From the NCBI GenBank assembly GCA_902786365.1, contig CADACD010000001.1, forward strand, positions 1,893 through 65,892: 64,000 nucleotides of DNA, read 5' to 3'. The notes beneath the pieces are model-generated. The model searched no databases and was not told where the DNA came from. It saw nothing but the letters and a program-made list of their open reading frames with translations. How positions within the stretch are numbered: position 1 is the first letter of the stretch; each line of letters begins with the position of its first letter. This DNA comes from an uncultured Lachnospiraceae bacterium. GTDB lineage: Bacteria > Bacillota > Clostridia > Lachnospirales > Lachnospiraceae. Positions 23,973-33,344 of the stretch are shown here, piece by piece. The translations under genes were made by a program, and so were the position numbers.

Positions 23973-25181
23973 TTAATATAGCTGCTCGAGATTTTCTCTG
24001 ATAGCCTTAATAAATCCTTCACTGTTAAGCACTGTAGGATTTTCAATCGATGTGATGAGAGCCAAATCCTTAGTCATCTTTCCTGACTCAATTGTCGAAA
24101 TACAAGCTTTCTCAAGATTATCAGCAAATGTAACAAGCTCACCGTTTCCATCGAGCTCACCACGCTTTCTAAGTGCGCCTGACCATGCAAATATTGTTGC
24201 AACAGAGTTTGTTGATGTCTCTTCACCATTCAAATGTTTGTAGTAATGTCTCTGAACTGTTCCATGAGCTGCCTCATACTCATAATATCCCTGTGGTGAA
24301 ACAAGAACAGAAGTCATCATTGCAAGTGAGCCGAATGCAGAAGATACCATATCACTCATAACATCTCCGTCATAATTCTTACAAGCCCAAATGTATCCAC
24401 CTTCAGACTTCATCACACGTGCAACTGCATCATCAATCAGTGTATAGAAATATGTGATACCTGCCTGCTCAAATTTTTCTTTATATTCAGCCTCAAATAT
24501 ATCATGGAACTTATCCTTGAATGTATGGTCATATTTCTTAGAAATGGTGTCCTTTGTTGCAAACCATAAATCCTGTTTTGTTGAAAGTGCATACTCAAAA
24601 CAGCTTCTTGCAAAACTCTCAATAGAGCTCTCTAAATTATGCTGTCCCTGTAATATACCCGGTCCGTCAAACTCATGTATCAGCTCTCTTGTCTCATTTC
24701 CATTCTCATCTGTGAAAACAAGCTCAGCCTTTCCTTTCCCCGGAACCTTCATCTCTGTAGCCTTGTAAACATCACCGTAAGCATGTCTTGCAAGTGTGAT
24801 AGGCTTCTTCCAGTTGCGTACACATGGCTCAATTCCTTTTACCACGATAGGTGCTCTGAAAACTGTACCATCAAGAATCGCACGGATTGTACCATTAGGG
24901 CTCTTCCACATCTCCTTTAAGTTATACTCTGTCATTCTTGCTGCATTAGGTGTAATAGTAGCACACTTAACTGCAACACCATATTTCTTTGTTGCCTCTG
25001 CTGACTCAAATGTAACTTTATCATCAGTTTCATTTCTGTGTTCAAGACCCAAATCATAATACTCCGTGTTAAGCTCTATGAATGGAGTAAGAAGCTCGTC
25101 TTTAATCATCTTCCAGAGAATTCTTGTCATCTCATCTCCGTCCATCTCAACTAAAGGTGTTGTCATTTTAATCTTTTCCAT
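23973..25181 (-). CDS. icd: NADP-dependent isocitrate dehydrogenase
   Basis: 402 residues from the ATG at 25181, directly after TATGGAGGTAACACA (the frame runs on to 25226 without a ribosome site). Oxidatively decarboxylates isocitrate to 2-oxoglutarate with NADP+ and Mg2+/Mn2+. Eukaryote-like type II enzyme: [13 protein letters not shown] at the start, [28 protein letters not shown] (substrate Ser and Arg), [36 protein letters not shown] (metal Asp residues), and [11 protein letters not shown] with the NADP-binding region. All catalytic residues look intact. With the Re-citrate-synthase-like enzyme this gives most of an oxidative half-TCA route to glutamate; aconitase is not in the window. 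Confidence 0.96.
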   Translation of the reverse strand: MEKIKMTTPLVEMDGDEMTRILWKMIKDELLTPFIELNTEYYDLGLEHRNETDDKVTFESAEATKKYGVAVKCATITPNAARMTEYNLKEMWKSPNGTIRAILDGTVFRAPIVVKGIEPCVRNWKKPITLARHAYGDVYKATEMKVPGKGKAELVFTDENGNETRELIHEFDGPGILQGQHNLESSIESFARSCFEYALSTKQDLWFATKDTISKKYDHTFKDKFHDIFEAEYKEKFEQAGITYFYTLIDDAVARVMKSEGGYIWACKNYDGDVMSDMVSSAFGSLAMMTSVLVSPQGYYEYEAAHGTVQRHYYKHLNGEETSTNSVATIFAWSGALRKRGELDGNGELVTFADNLEKACISTIESGKMTKDLALITSIENPTVLNSEGFIKAIRENLEQLY

Positions 25182-25343
25182 TGTGTTACCTCCATAAAAT
25201 ATAAACTTATCGGAAACACTATACAAGTGAGTCCGTCATTCTTTTCCCTCAATACTGTTTAGTATACTTGAATTATCGGTTTCTGTAAAGTTTTTTCTTT
25301 AATTGCATAGTTACTATTCACCGGAATCGTTACTGATAACACA

Positions 25344-25405
25344 AAAATTGCCACATATGACAGCAGCCTTTCCTATTCGTACATTCTGCCATATGCGACA
25401 ATTTT
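25344..25405 (-). terminator. Terminator after typA
   Basis: Two 20-nt arms (25344-25363, 25386-25405) with three G-U wobbles and a 22-nt loop, followed on the minus strand by TTTTTGTG. It lies about 40 nt past the typA stop. Confidence 0.75.
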
Positions 25406-25446
25406 ATCAGCTATTATAAAAATTTCTGTTCAAAATTAAATCAGCT

Positions 25447-27279
25447 TTAGTTCTTTTTAAATGAGGCACGTTTCCTAAGTGTAGGATCCAATATTTTCTT
25501 TCTGATTCGGAGACTTGTCGGAGTTACCTCAAGCAACTCATCTGTATCGATAAATTCAAGACTCTGCTCAAGACTTAAAACTCTCTTTGGAGTAAGTTTC
25601 AACGCATCATCTGAACCTGAAGCACGTGTATTGGTAAGCTGTTTTTTCTTGCAGACATTGATTTCTACATCTTCCGGCTTTCCATGCTGTCCGACTACCA
25701 TTCCTGAATACACTTTTTCTCCCGGTCCGATAAACAATGTTCCTCTTTCCTGTGCATTAAACAGACCATATGTAACAGCCTCTCCTGCCTCAAATGCGAT
25801 AAGCGAACCCTGCTTTCTGTACTGGATATCTCCCTTATACGGCTCATATCCATTAAATATAGTATTGATGATACCATTACCCTTTGTATCTGTCATAAAC
25901 TCTCCACGATAACCGATAAGTCCTCTTGCCGGAATTGAAAATTCCAGTCTTGTATATCCGCCATTTACTGTTGACATAGACATCAGCTCACCCTTACGTT
26001 CACTGAGTTTCTGTATAATACTACCGGCAAATTCTTCTGGAACATCAATATAAGCCATTTCCATAGGCTCTAATTTTTTTCCATTTTCATCTGTTTTGTA
26101 AAGAACCTCTGCTTTACTTACCGAGAATTCATATCCTTCACGTCTCATGTTTTCAATTAACACTGAAAGATGAAGCTCTCCTCTTCCTGAGACCTTATAG
26201 CTCTCTGTTGTATCTGTCTCTTCTACACGAAGGCTCACATCTGTATTTAATTCTCTAAAAAGTCTGTCCCTTAAATGCCTTGATGTAACAAATTTGCCCT
26301 CAAGACCTGCAAGCGGACTGTCATTAACATTAAACTGCATTGAAATCGTAGGCTCTGAAATCTTCTGGAACGGAATTGCAACAGGATTTTCAGGAGAACA
26401 TATGGTATCTCCTATATGAATATCTGAAATTCCTGAAATGGCAACAATTGAACCGATTGCCGCCTCTGTCACTTCAACCTTATTAAGACCTTCAAACTCA
26501 TAAAGTTTGCTTATCTTCACTTTCTTCTTATAATCAGGATCATGATGGTTCACCAAAACAACTTCCTGATTTACTTTCAGTTTTCCATTATCTACTTTAC
26601 CGACACCTATTCTTCCAACATATTCATTGTAATCAATTGTACTGATTAACACCTGTGTATCAGCGTCAGGATCTCCCTCCGGCGCCGGAATATAATTAAT
26701 AATTGTTTCAAATAACGGTATCATATTCTCCGGTGTGTCATCAAGCTCAAGGATTGCATGTCCCGCCTTTGCTGATGCATACACAAACGGACAGTCAAGC
26801 TGCTCGTCTGATGCATCAAGATCCATAAACAATTCAAGAACCTCGTCAATCACCTCGTCCGGTCTTGCCTCCGGTCTGTCAATCTTGTTAATACAAACAA
26901 TAACAGGCAAATCAAGCTCTAATGCTTTTTTCAGAACAAATTTTGTCTGAGGCATTGCTCCCTCAAATGCATCTACAACAAGAACAACACCATTAACCAT
27001 CTTAAGTACACGCTCTACTTCGCCACCAAAATCAGCGTGACCCGGTGTATCAATTATATTAATTTTAATTCCTTTATATTCAATTGCAGTATTTTTAGAA
27101 AGAATAGTAATACCACGTTCTCTCTCAAGATCATTTGAATCCATTACTCTCTCTGCAATTTCCTGATTCTCCCTGAAAGTACCGCTTTGCTTAAGCAACT
27201 GGTCAACAAGTGTTGTTTTACCATGATCTACATGAGCAATAATCGCAATATTTCTAATATCTTCTCTTTTAATCTTCAT
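25447..27279 (-). CDS. typA: GTPase BipA/TypA
   Basis: 610 residues from the ATG at 27279 (GGAAAGG 10 nt upstream; frame open to 27327). Translation-factor GTPase that binds the 70S ribosome and aids 50S assembly under stress. G1 AHVDHGKTT (about 14-22), switch I RGITILSKNTA, G3 DTPGHADFGGEV, G4 NKIDRPEA, G5 YASAK. EF-G-like domains III and V follow, then the BipA-specific C-terminal domain with TRASGSDDALKLTPKR. Length and order are normal. A 7-bp hairpin (27301-27325, GAAGCTG/CAGCTTC) sits just upstream of the ribosome site in the leader. Confidence 0.96.
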   Translation of the reverse strand: MKIKREDIRNIAIIAHVDHGKTTLVDQLLKQSGTFRENQEIAERVMDSNDLERERGITILSKNTAIEYKGIKINIIDTPGHADFGGEVERVLKMVNGVVLVVDAFEGAMPQTKFVLKKALELDLPVIVCINKIDRPEARPDEVIDEVLELFMDLDASDEQLDCPFVYASAKAGHAILELDDTPENMIPLFETIINYIPAPEGDPDADTQVLISTIDYNEYVGRIGVGKVDNGKLKVNQEVVLVNHHDPDYKKKVKISKLYEFEGLNKVEVTEAAIGSIVAISGISDIHIGDTICSPENPVAIPFQKISEPTISMQFNVNDSPLAGLEGKFVTSRHLRDRLFRELNTDVSLRVEETDTTESYKVSGRGELHLSVLIENMRREGYEFSVSKAEVLYKTDENGKKLEPMEMAYIDVPEEFAGSIIQKLSERKGELMSMSTVNGGYTRLEFSIPARGLIGYRGEFMTDTKGNGIINTIFNGYEPYKGDIQYRKQGSLIAFEAGEAVTYGLFNAQERGTLFIGPGEKVYSGMVVGQHGKPEDVEINVCKKKQLTNTRASGSDDALKLTPKRVLSLEQSLEFIDTDELLEVTPTSLRIRKKILDPTLRKRASFKKN

Positions 27280-27325
27280 AAAAACCATGCCTTTCCGGTG
27301 GAAGCTGATTTGGTTTGACAGCTTC

Positions 27326-27745
27326 ACATTTATTTTATAATTTTTTCTTCAAACTTTTAGTGATTACCAAAAATACACACGCAAACAAGTTTAACACAAT
27401 CCTAAAAAAATTCAAGTATTATTGTATGATTTTTTCTGATGCCGCTTACATATTTCATCCATCTGCACCCTATCAAGCTTCTTTAGGAAAAAAATCTCCT
27501 TCTTTATCTCATATTCTGTGTAACCTTTTCATAACCCAACTGTGTTTTCGACATTTCCATCAAAATCACTCATGGAATTTTCCCTTAATATGTCAGAATA
27601 TGAATCTTTTTGTCATAATGTGTCGAGCGATTTTTACATTTTTCGATTGTTTGTTATAGAAAAATATAAATTAAGATGATAGAATATTACAAACAAATTA
27701 CAAAATGTTTTCTTTGCATTTATGGATATAATGGAGGAGTTAAGT
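27326..27745. other. Intergenic region between divergent typA and receiver gene
   Basis: About 420 AT-rich bases with no ORF bearing a ribosome site, no strong hairpin and no clear promoter pair that I could defend. It must hold the promoters of both divergent genes. Confidence 0.5.
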
Positions 27746-28219
27746 ATGAGAAACACAAATGAAACTAATATTTTTGTAACCCGTCACTCTAAACCGAAGT
27801 ATAACATATTCGAATCATTAGATAATTTTAAAATGACTGATATCAAAATTTTAATAGCAGAGGATAATGACATCAATAGTAATCACTTGTACAAGATATT
27901 ATCCGGATATGGCATTATTTGTGATATAGCAAAAAATGCTGATGAAACGATTCATTTATTTGAAACAAATGATTATGATATGTTGATGATAGATTATCTT
28001 ATGCCACCCGGAATAAACGGAATCGAAACTGTAAAACAGATTCGAACCACCTCCGAAAAGGGAAAGCATCAGTTAATCATCGGCATGTCCTCTACAACAG
28101 CTGAATCAATCACTAATGAATTTCATTCAACAGATGTTGATATAATATTGTCAAAACCGATTAATCCAAATCAGCTTGCCACTATTTTAAAACGTGAATT
28201 TCCAAATAAAGTCCTTTAA
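27746..28219 (+). CDS. Stand-alone response-regulator receiver protein
   Basis: 157 residues from the ATG at 27746, after ATGGAGGAGTTAAGT (an ATG at 27722 precedes the ribosome site). The first 33 residues are hydrophilic with no known domain. Residues about 34-155 are a CheY-like receiver: acidic AEDND, phosphoacceptor Asp in LMIDYLMPPG, Ser/Thr in IGMSSTT, Lys in LSKPI. No output domain. It resembles receiver modules of hybrid kinases (for example in MIDYLMPPGINGIE). No kinase gene adjoins it, so it probably acts in a phosphorelay or by binding a partner. Confidence 0.88.
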   Translation: MRNTNETNIFVTRHSKPKYNIFESLDNFKMTDIKILIAEDNDINSNHLYKILSGYGIICDIAKNADETIHLFETNDYDMLMIDYLMPPGINGIETVKQIRTTSEKGKHQLIIGMSSTTAESITNEFHSTDVDIILSKPINPNQLATILKREFPNKVL

Positions 28220-28233
28220 GTTGTAAACATATC

Positions 28234-28869
28234 TTATAATATTTCAATACCATTTTCACTTTTATAAAACATTACTTTTTCTACATCAGAAATGTCAGCC
28301 TTTCCGGCTGTCATTTCTGTTACTTTATTGATAAAAACATTATATTTTTCTTCTTCACACACTATTTTTATTGTTACATTATCAAGATACTCAATATTCA
28401 TTATGCTTACTTGTTCTGAGCCTGCCGCATATTGAATTTTTCCAAGTCCGGTATAATCAGTTTTAACGATAGCAGTGATTCCTGCACATTTTTTTGCAAT
28501 CACACAATTTTTAAGCCCTTCAATCGTAGCACCTTGATAAGCCCTTACAAGACCTCCCGTTCCCAAAAGCACTCCTCCAAAATATCTTGTCACAACAACA
28601 ACAGCATTTGTTATATTTCTTCCATCAAGCACATCTAAAATAGGTTTTCCTGCTGTTCCCGATGGTTCACCATCATCACTAAATCTCTTTAAATCCCCAA
28701 CAATATAGGCCATACAGTTATGTTTTGCATCCCAATATTTCTTCTTCATCTCTGCTATATATTTTATTGCCTCTTCCTCATTATGTACAGCTTTTATATT
28801 TGCTATAAACACAGATTTTTTTTCCTCTATCTGTCCACTTCCGTCCTTTATGATAATATTTTCACCCAT
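28234..28869 (-). CDS. YigZ/IMPACT-family protein
   Basis: 211 residues, ATG after AGGAGAATATATCA. N-terminal UPF0029/IMPACT domain: KSVFIANIKAVHNEEEA, DAKHNCMAYIVGD, FSDDGEPSGTAGKPILD, VVVTRYFGGVLLGTGGLVRAY. C-terminal ferredoxin-like DUF1949 domain from about residue 135. Role in bacteria unclear; the fold is linked to translation control through the eukaryotic IMPACT relative. Convergent with the receiver gene, 14 nt apart. Confidence 0.92.
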   Translation of the reverse strand: MGENIIIKDGSGQIEEKKSVFIANIKAVHNEEEAIKYIAEMKKKYWDAKHNCMAYIVGDLKRFSDDGEPSGTAGKPILDVLDGRNITNAVVVVTRYFGGVLLGTGGLVRAYQGATIEGLKNCVIAKKCAGITAIVKTDYTGLGKIQYAAGSEQVSIMNIEYLDNVTIKIVCEEEKYNVFINKVTEMTAGKADISDVEKVMFYKSENGIEIL

Positions 28870-29050
28870 TGATATATTCTCCTGTCATTTTCTATCTTTT
28901 TCAGTTCTTATCTATCTTTTTCAATCCAAAAAACAATAGATAATAGCTTTACTATAACTTTAATTCTGATTTTTTTCAACAAATTGATTAAATATTATTA
29001 TTTTGTAATATAATATTATTAAATTTTTTCTTTATTTAATTACATAAATT

Positions 29051-29059
29051 TGGTATAAT
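29051..29059 (+). promoter_or_regulatory. Extended -10 promoter of the class A PBP gene
   Basis: TGGTATAAT (TG-N-TATAAT), 53 nt upstream of the ATG at 29112. The -35 region (TTTATT) is poor. Confidence 0.55.
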
Positions 29060-29111
29060 GATAGGAAGTTTTTTTGACTAATTATACTATTTATCAAAAA
29101 TGGAGGATTTT

Positions 29112-31670
29112 ATGAATTTCGGATATAGTAAAACAACTGAAAAGCGTAAGAATCTCGCATCAAAAAAAGCAAAACGATTTACAAGTTTTTTAATGTGGTG
29201 TTTTAAATTTTCATTATATCTTATTCTTTTAATGATTATTATGGTAGGATTTGCGGGATTCGGAATGATGAAAGGAATGATAAAAAGTGCACCGGATATC
29301 AGCACTCTTAATGTCACTCCTACCGGTTATTCCACAACTATTTACGACAGTGAAGGCAATATCATAACCACACTGATAAAATCGGGCTCAAACCGAGAAG
29401 AGATTTCAATTGATGAAATTCCTTTATGCCTTCAGTATGCATTTATTGACATTGAGGACGAGCGTTTTCTTGAGCATAACGGTATCGATATCAAAGGTAT
29501 TTTAAGGGCTGCCGTTGTTGCCATTAAATCGCATGATTTTTCCGAGGGAGCAAGTACTATTACACAGCAGCTTCTCAAGAATAATGTCTTTGAGGACGGC
29601 GGACGTGAAGATTCTTATGGTGCATTATTTAAACGAAAGTTTCAAGAACAATATCTTGCATTAGAACTCGAAAAGACTACTACAAAGGAATACATTCTCC
29701 AAAGTTATTTGAATACAATTAACTTAGGTTCCAACTGCCTCGGTGTACAGGCTGCTGCCAAAAGATATTTTAACAAAGACGCCTCTGAGTTAAATATATC
29801 AGAAAGTGCTGTGATTGCTTCTATTACACAGAGCCCTGCTGCACTAAACCCAGTGACTCACCCGGAGGCAAATGCCGTAAGACGTGAAAAAGTTCTTAAA
29901 AATATGAAAAAACACAATCACATCACACAAGAAGAATACGATGTAGCAATGGCAGATGATGTATATTCAAGAATTCAGTCTGTCAATGTAGAGACTTCTA
30001 CCACTTCTCCTTATTCTTATTTTGTTGACGAACTGATTGAACAGATTGTTGAAGATTTGCAGGAACAAAAAGGGTATACCCAGACACAGGCATATAATGT
30101 TTTGTATAGTGGTGGATTGAGCATATATACCACACAGGATATGACCATTCAGAATATATGTGATGAGGAAGTTAACAATCCTGCCAATTATCCAATGGCC
30201 ACTACCTATTCTGTCAACTGGGCATGGTCAGTAAAGAAGTCTGATGGTACAGTCCAGAATTATTCAGATGCTGATTTGGAATATTATGAGAAAGTGGTAC
30301 TTGGCAAGAGTAATTTCAAACTAATTTTCTCTTCACCGGAAGAATGTGATTCTCTGATAGATGATTTCAAAACGGAATATTTAGAAGCGGATGACGAAGT
30401 TCTGGAAGAAAATAAAGAATATACTATCCAGCCACAAACATCATTTACTGTAATGGATCAGAAAACAGGTTATGTAAAGGCGATGACAGGAGGTCGAGGC
30501 GAAAAAACCGGAAGTCTGACTTTAAACAGAGCTGCAAATACAAAGAGACAGCCTGGTTCATGCTTTAAAGTGCTGGCTGCTTACGCACCTGCACTTGATA
30601 CTGCCGGATATACACTCGCTTCTACTATAAATGACTCACCATTTTATGATGTAAACGGACGACCAGTCAAAAACTGGTGGGGCGACAGTTATCGTGGTCT
30701 GTCTACTTTAAGACAAGGTATTTACAACTCAATGAATGTTGTCACCTCAAAATTACTGACAGAAATTACTCCTCAGCTTGGATTTGATTATGTTGAAAGT
30801 TTTGGTATCACTACACTAGTTGCTTCCGAAACACTTGCTGACGGCTCTGTTGTGAGTGATATCAATCAGGCTCTCTGTCTTGGCGGTATCACATATGGTG
30901 TTAAAAATATTGAATTATGTGCCGCTTATGCTGCTATTGCGAATAGCGGTGTCTATATAGAACCTGTCTATTATACAAAAGTTCTTGACCACAATGGAAA
31001 AGTAGTCCTTGAACCTTCACCAACTGTACGTACAGTCATTAAAGATTCAACGGCATGGCTGCTTACAAGTGCAATGGAAGATGTTGTCAAAAAAGGTACC
31101 GGTACCGCATGTGCCGTTAATGGAATGTCCGTTGCCGGAAAGACAGGTACTACAAGTAATGATTATGATTTATGGTTTGCAGGATATACTCCTTATCTTA
31201 CTGCTACTGTATGGTTAGGATATGATGAAAATTCTTCTCTTGCAAATTATGGTACTGTGCATGAAAAACTTTGGAGTAAAATTGTTACAAGAATAGATGA
31301 AGCAAAAGGCTATACGGAAGATATTGGTTTCCCTGCTCCTGATTCGGTCTTTGAGGCAACAGTCTGCAAGAGTTCCGGAAAACTCGCAAATGGCGGTTGT
31401 CCAACTACTACTGAATACTTTGCAAAAGGAACCGGGCCTGCTGAATATTGCAATATACATTCTTCAAGAAACTATACAAATACCAGTTCTTCCCAAAGTT
31501 CAAATAATTCTTCTACAGAGAATTCAAATAACTCTTCTACCGAAACTTCCGGTGGTGGTAGCATTACTGAAGATAACGTCTCTGACAACAACAATAATAA
31601 TGACAGTACTAATACCAACTCCGATACCGGCACTGATTCTAACGCTACTGTAGAAGCCGGTTCTGACTAA
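29112..31670 (+). CDS. Class A penicillin-binding protein (PBP1A type)
   Basis: 852 residues from the ATG at 29112; the ATG at 29100 overlaps the GGAGG and is rejected. Builds and cross-links peptidoglycan at the outer face of the membrane. TM anchor at about 29-52. GT51 transglycosylase: IDIEDERFLEHNGID with catalytic Glu, then EGASTITQQLLKN and EQYLALELEKTTTKEYILQSYLN. Transpeptidase: RQPGSCFK (SxxK), YNSMNVVT (SxN), AGKTGTT (KTG). Residues after about 790 are a Ser/Asn/Thr/Asp tail, probably a disordered surface extension. SCFK, with Cys after the catalytic Ser, is slightly unusual. Own promoter and terminator. Confidence 0.95.
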   Translation: MNFGYSKTTEKRKNLASKKAKRFTSFLMWCFKFSLYLILLMIIMVGFAGFGMMKGMIKSAPDISTLNVTPTGYSTTIYDSEGNIITTLIKSGSNREEISIDEIPLCLQYAFIDIEDERFLEHNGIDIKGILRAAVVAIKSHDFSEGASTITQQLLKNNVFEDGGREDSYGALFKRKFQEQYLALELEKTTTKEYILQSYLNTINLGSNCLGVQAAAKRYFNKDASELNISESAVIASITQSPAALNPVTHPEANAVRREKVLKNMKKHNHITQEEYDVAMADDVYSRIQSVNVETSTTSPYSYFVDELIEQIVEDLQEQKGYTQTQAYNVLYSGGLSIYTTQDMTIQNICDEEVNNPANYPMATTYSVNWAWSVKKSDGTVQNYSDADLEYYEKVVLGKSNFKLIFSSPEECDSLIDDFKTEYLEADDEVLEENKEYTIQPQTSFTVMDQKTGYVKAMTGGRGEKTGSLTLNRAANTKRQPGSCFKVLAAYAPALDTAGYTLASTINDSPFYDVNGRPVKNWWGDSYRGLSTLRQGIYNSMNVVTSKLLTEITPQLGFDYVESFGITTLVASETLADGSVVSDINQALCLGGITYGVKNIELCAAYAAIANSGVYIEPVYYTKVLDHNGKVVLEPSPTVRTVIKDSTAWLLTSAMEDVVKKGTGTACAVNGMSVAGKTGTTSNDYDLWFAGYTPYLTATVWLGYDENSSLANYGTVHEKLWSKIVTRIDEAKGYTEDIGFPAPDSVFEATVCKSSGKLANGGCPTTTEYFAKGTGPAEYCNIHSSRNYTNTSSSQSSNNSSTENSNNSSTETSGGGSITEDNVSDNNNNNDSTNTNSDTGTDSNATVEAGSD

Positions 31671-31675
31671 AAGAA

Positions 31676-31712
31676 AAAAAATGATGTTCATATCAAATGA
31701 ACATCATTTTTT
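31676..31712 (+). terminator. Terminator of the PBP gene
   Basis: ATGATGTTCAT and ATGAACATCAT pair over 11 bp (extended by A/T to both sides) with a 5-nt loop, followed by TTTTTT. The A-run upstream lets it act for the convergent CarD-like gene too. Confidence 0.85.
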
Positions 31713-31715
31713 AAG

Positions 31716-32108
31716 TTAACTATTAGCAATCTTAGAAACACTGCCAATTACATAGTCCTTTGTCTCTTCCTTTGTCATTCCCAATGAAATAGCAAGTATC
31801 AATTTCATTGCCTCATCTTTTGTGATAATTGGCCTTAGGATAACTTTATCATTATCTATTGGCGTATAAAATGTCGAACCATTATTATTGTAATAAGGCT
31901 CTATTGTATAATAAAGTGTATCCTGCTTTGCACATGACATGTCAAGTTTTCCACAATCTTTAATAACACATACACCGTTAGTTCCATATATTACAACATC
32001 ACCAATTTGAAATTTCTGTTTTTTACCTTGGCTGCCTTGTTTCTCTTCGTCCTGTCTTTCTTTTCCTTCCCTCTTAGTATTTTTGTTAAATAATGAATTT
32101 TCAGACAT
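31716..32108 (-). CDS. CarD/CdnL-like RNA polymerase-interacting domain protein
   Basis: 130 residues, ATG after AATGAGGTAGAGTT. Residues 1-30 are a highly charged Lys/Glu/Gln segment. Residues about 32-95 match the CarD_CdnL_TRCF Tudor-like domain: FQIGDVVIYGTNGVCVIKDCG, LYYTIEPYYNNNGSTFYTPIDN, VILRPIITKDEA. CarD-family proteins bind the RNA polymerase beta subunit and stabilise open complexes. The usual C-terminal helical DNA-binding domain is reduced to about 30 residues, so this protein is shorter than typical CdnL (about 160). Convergent with the PBP gene. Confidence 0.82.
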   Translation of the reverse strand: MSENSLFNKNTKREGKERQDEEKQGSQGKKQKFQIGDVVIYGTNGVCVIKDCGKLDMSCAKQDTLYYTIEPYYNNNGSTFYTPIDNDKVILRPIITKDEAMKLILAISLGMTKEETKDYVIGSVSKIANS

Positions 32109-32218
32109 AACTCTACCTCATTTCTCTGCACTATGCAGTTCATTAAAAAAACAATGTCTCTTTATATCTTCTTATTCAGTTTTAACACTTTTTTTTAATT
32201 TACATAAGTAAAAATTTA

Positions 32219-33187
32219 TTATCTATTTCCATCTGTTCCTTCATTTGTAGAACAACTGTCTTCCTTTGTATTGCTGTCGGTATCACTGTCGTCTTCTTTT
32301 CCATTTCTTCTAACTATTTCTTTTCCATTCTTTATGTTTTCTTTTATATTATCTTTCATATTTTCATAACCATCTTTAATATTATCTTTCATCGATTCAT
32401 AACCATCTTTTATACTCTCTTTTGCTATATCATAATTTTTCTTTATCTTACCAAATCTGCTTTCCTCTTTTTCAAGATAATATTTTAAATTATCGGCAAG
32501 AGAAACTTTACCTGAAACAAAAGAAAATACAAAACTGCTTTTCTCTTTCATCTCATCACTCTTTGACTTGATAGTTGATTTCAGAATTTCATATCTGACA
32601 ATAATATCATTGTCATCTGCAAATTTCTTAATTCTTGTCATAATATTCATTGAATACCAGAAATCAATAACAAATATACCATAGAAAAATCCCATAAAGA
32701 ACGAAAATGCAAGGTGATTTGCAAGCCAGTAAATCGAATCCAAAATTTTAGGATGGATAATAAAATAATATACCGCACTTAATACTGCCCAAAAGAATGA
32801 ATATTTGGGACATATAACGCCTTGTATATTGCCCCATTCGTTCTCATAATCCCAAAGTTTTATTTTCATTTTCCTGATGAAAATAATTCCGGCAATATAT
32901 TCTATACATGTAACCACCATTGCCATAGTCAAAAACAACACTATTTTTGAAACTATTATGTTCTGAATAAATGTGATCTCCATATGTGCAAGAATATAAA
33001 GTGCACAAAGACTAAATCCATAAAGTGGCAAATAAGGACCTGTTAAAAATCCCGGATTAATCCACTTTCTCTCCGGATTTGCGGCTGAAATAAATCGTCT
33101 GTAAAAAACTTCAAGCACCCATCCAAACAAACTTCCCATAAGAAATAATAAAGCTAATACCAATAAAATATTAAGACTGATTTCCAT
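32219..33187 (-). CDS. CmpB-like membrane protein (PF06541 type) with repeat tail
   Basis: 322 residues; the ribosome site before this ATG is weak. Residues 1-190 carry five or six TM segments and match the family called putative ABC transporter CmpB: SLFGWVLEVFYRRF, WINPGFLTGPYLPLYGFS, EYIAGIIF, LWDYENEWGNIQGVICPKYSFFW. Despite the name, no ATPase is associated and function is unknown. Residues 200-300 are charged, predicted coiled coil, with imperfect KDGYESMKDNIKDGYENMKD repeats. The end is Asp/Ser/Thr-rich and disordered. Monocistronic. Confidence 0.8.
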   Translation of the reverse strand: MEISLNILLVLALLFLMGSLFGWVLEVFYRRFISAANPERKWINPGFLTGPYLPLYGFSLCALYILAHMEITFIQNIIVSKIVLFLTMAMVVTCIEYIAGIIFIRKMKIKLWDYENEWGNIQGVICPKYSFFWAVLSAVYYFIIHPKILDSIYWLANHLAFSFFMGFFYGIFVIDFWYSMNIMTRIKKFADDNDIIVRYEILKSTIKSKSDEMKEKSSFVFSFVSGKVSLADNLKYYLEKEESRFGKIKKNYDIAKESIKDGYESMKDNIKDGYENMKDNIKENIKNGKEIVRRNGKEDDSDTDSNTKEDSCSTNEGTDGNR

Positions 33188-33344
33188 TTTTTTAATTAAT
33201 GTATCTCTTATATATAAAATCTATGTATAAACTTTTCCTATTCAATCCTTATACTGACAAATAGACTGACACATAATTTTTTAACATATTACAGATCATC
33301 ATCACTCCAATATAAGATTACATTATCCTTTCCATAAAATTAGT

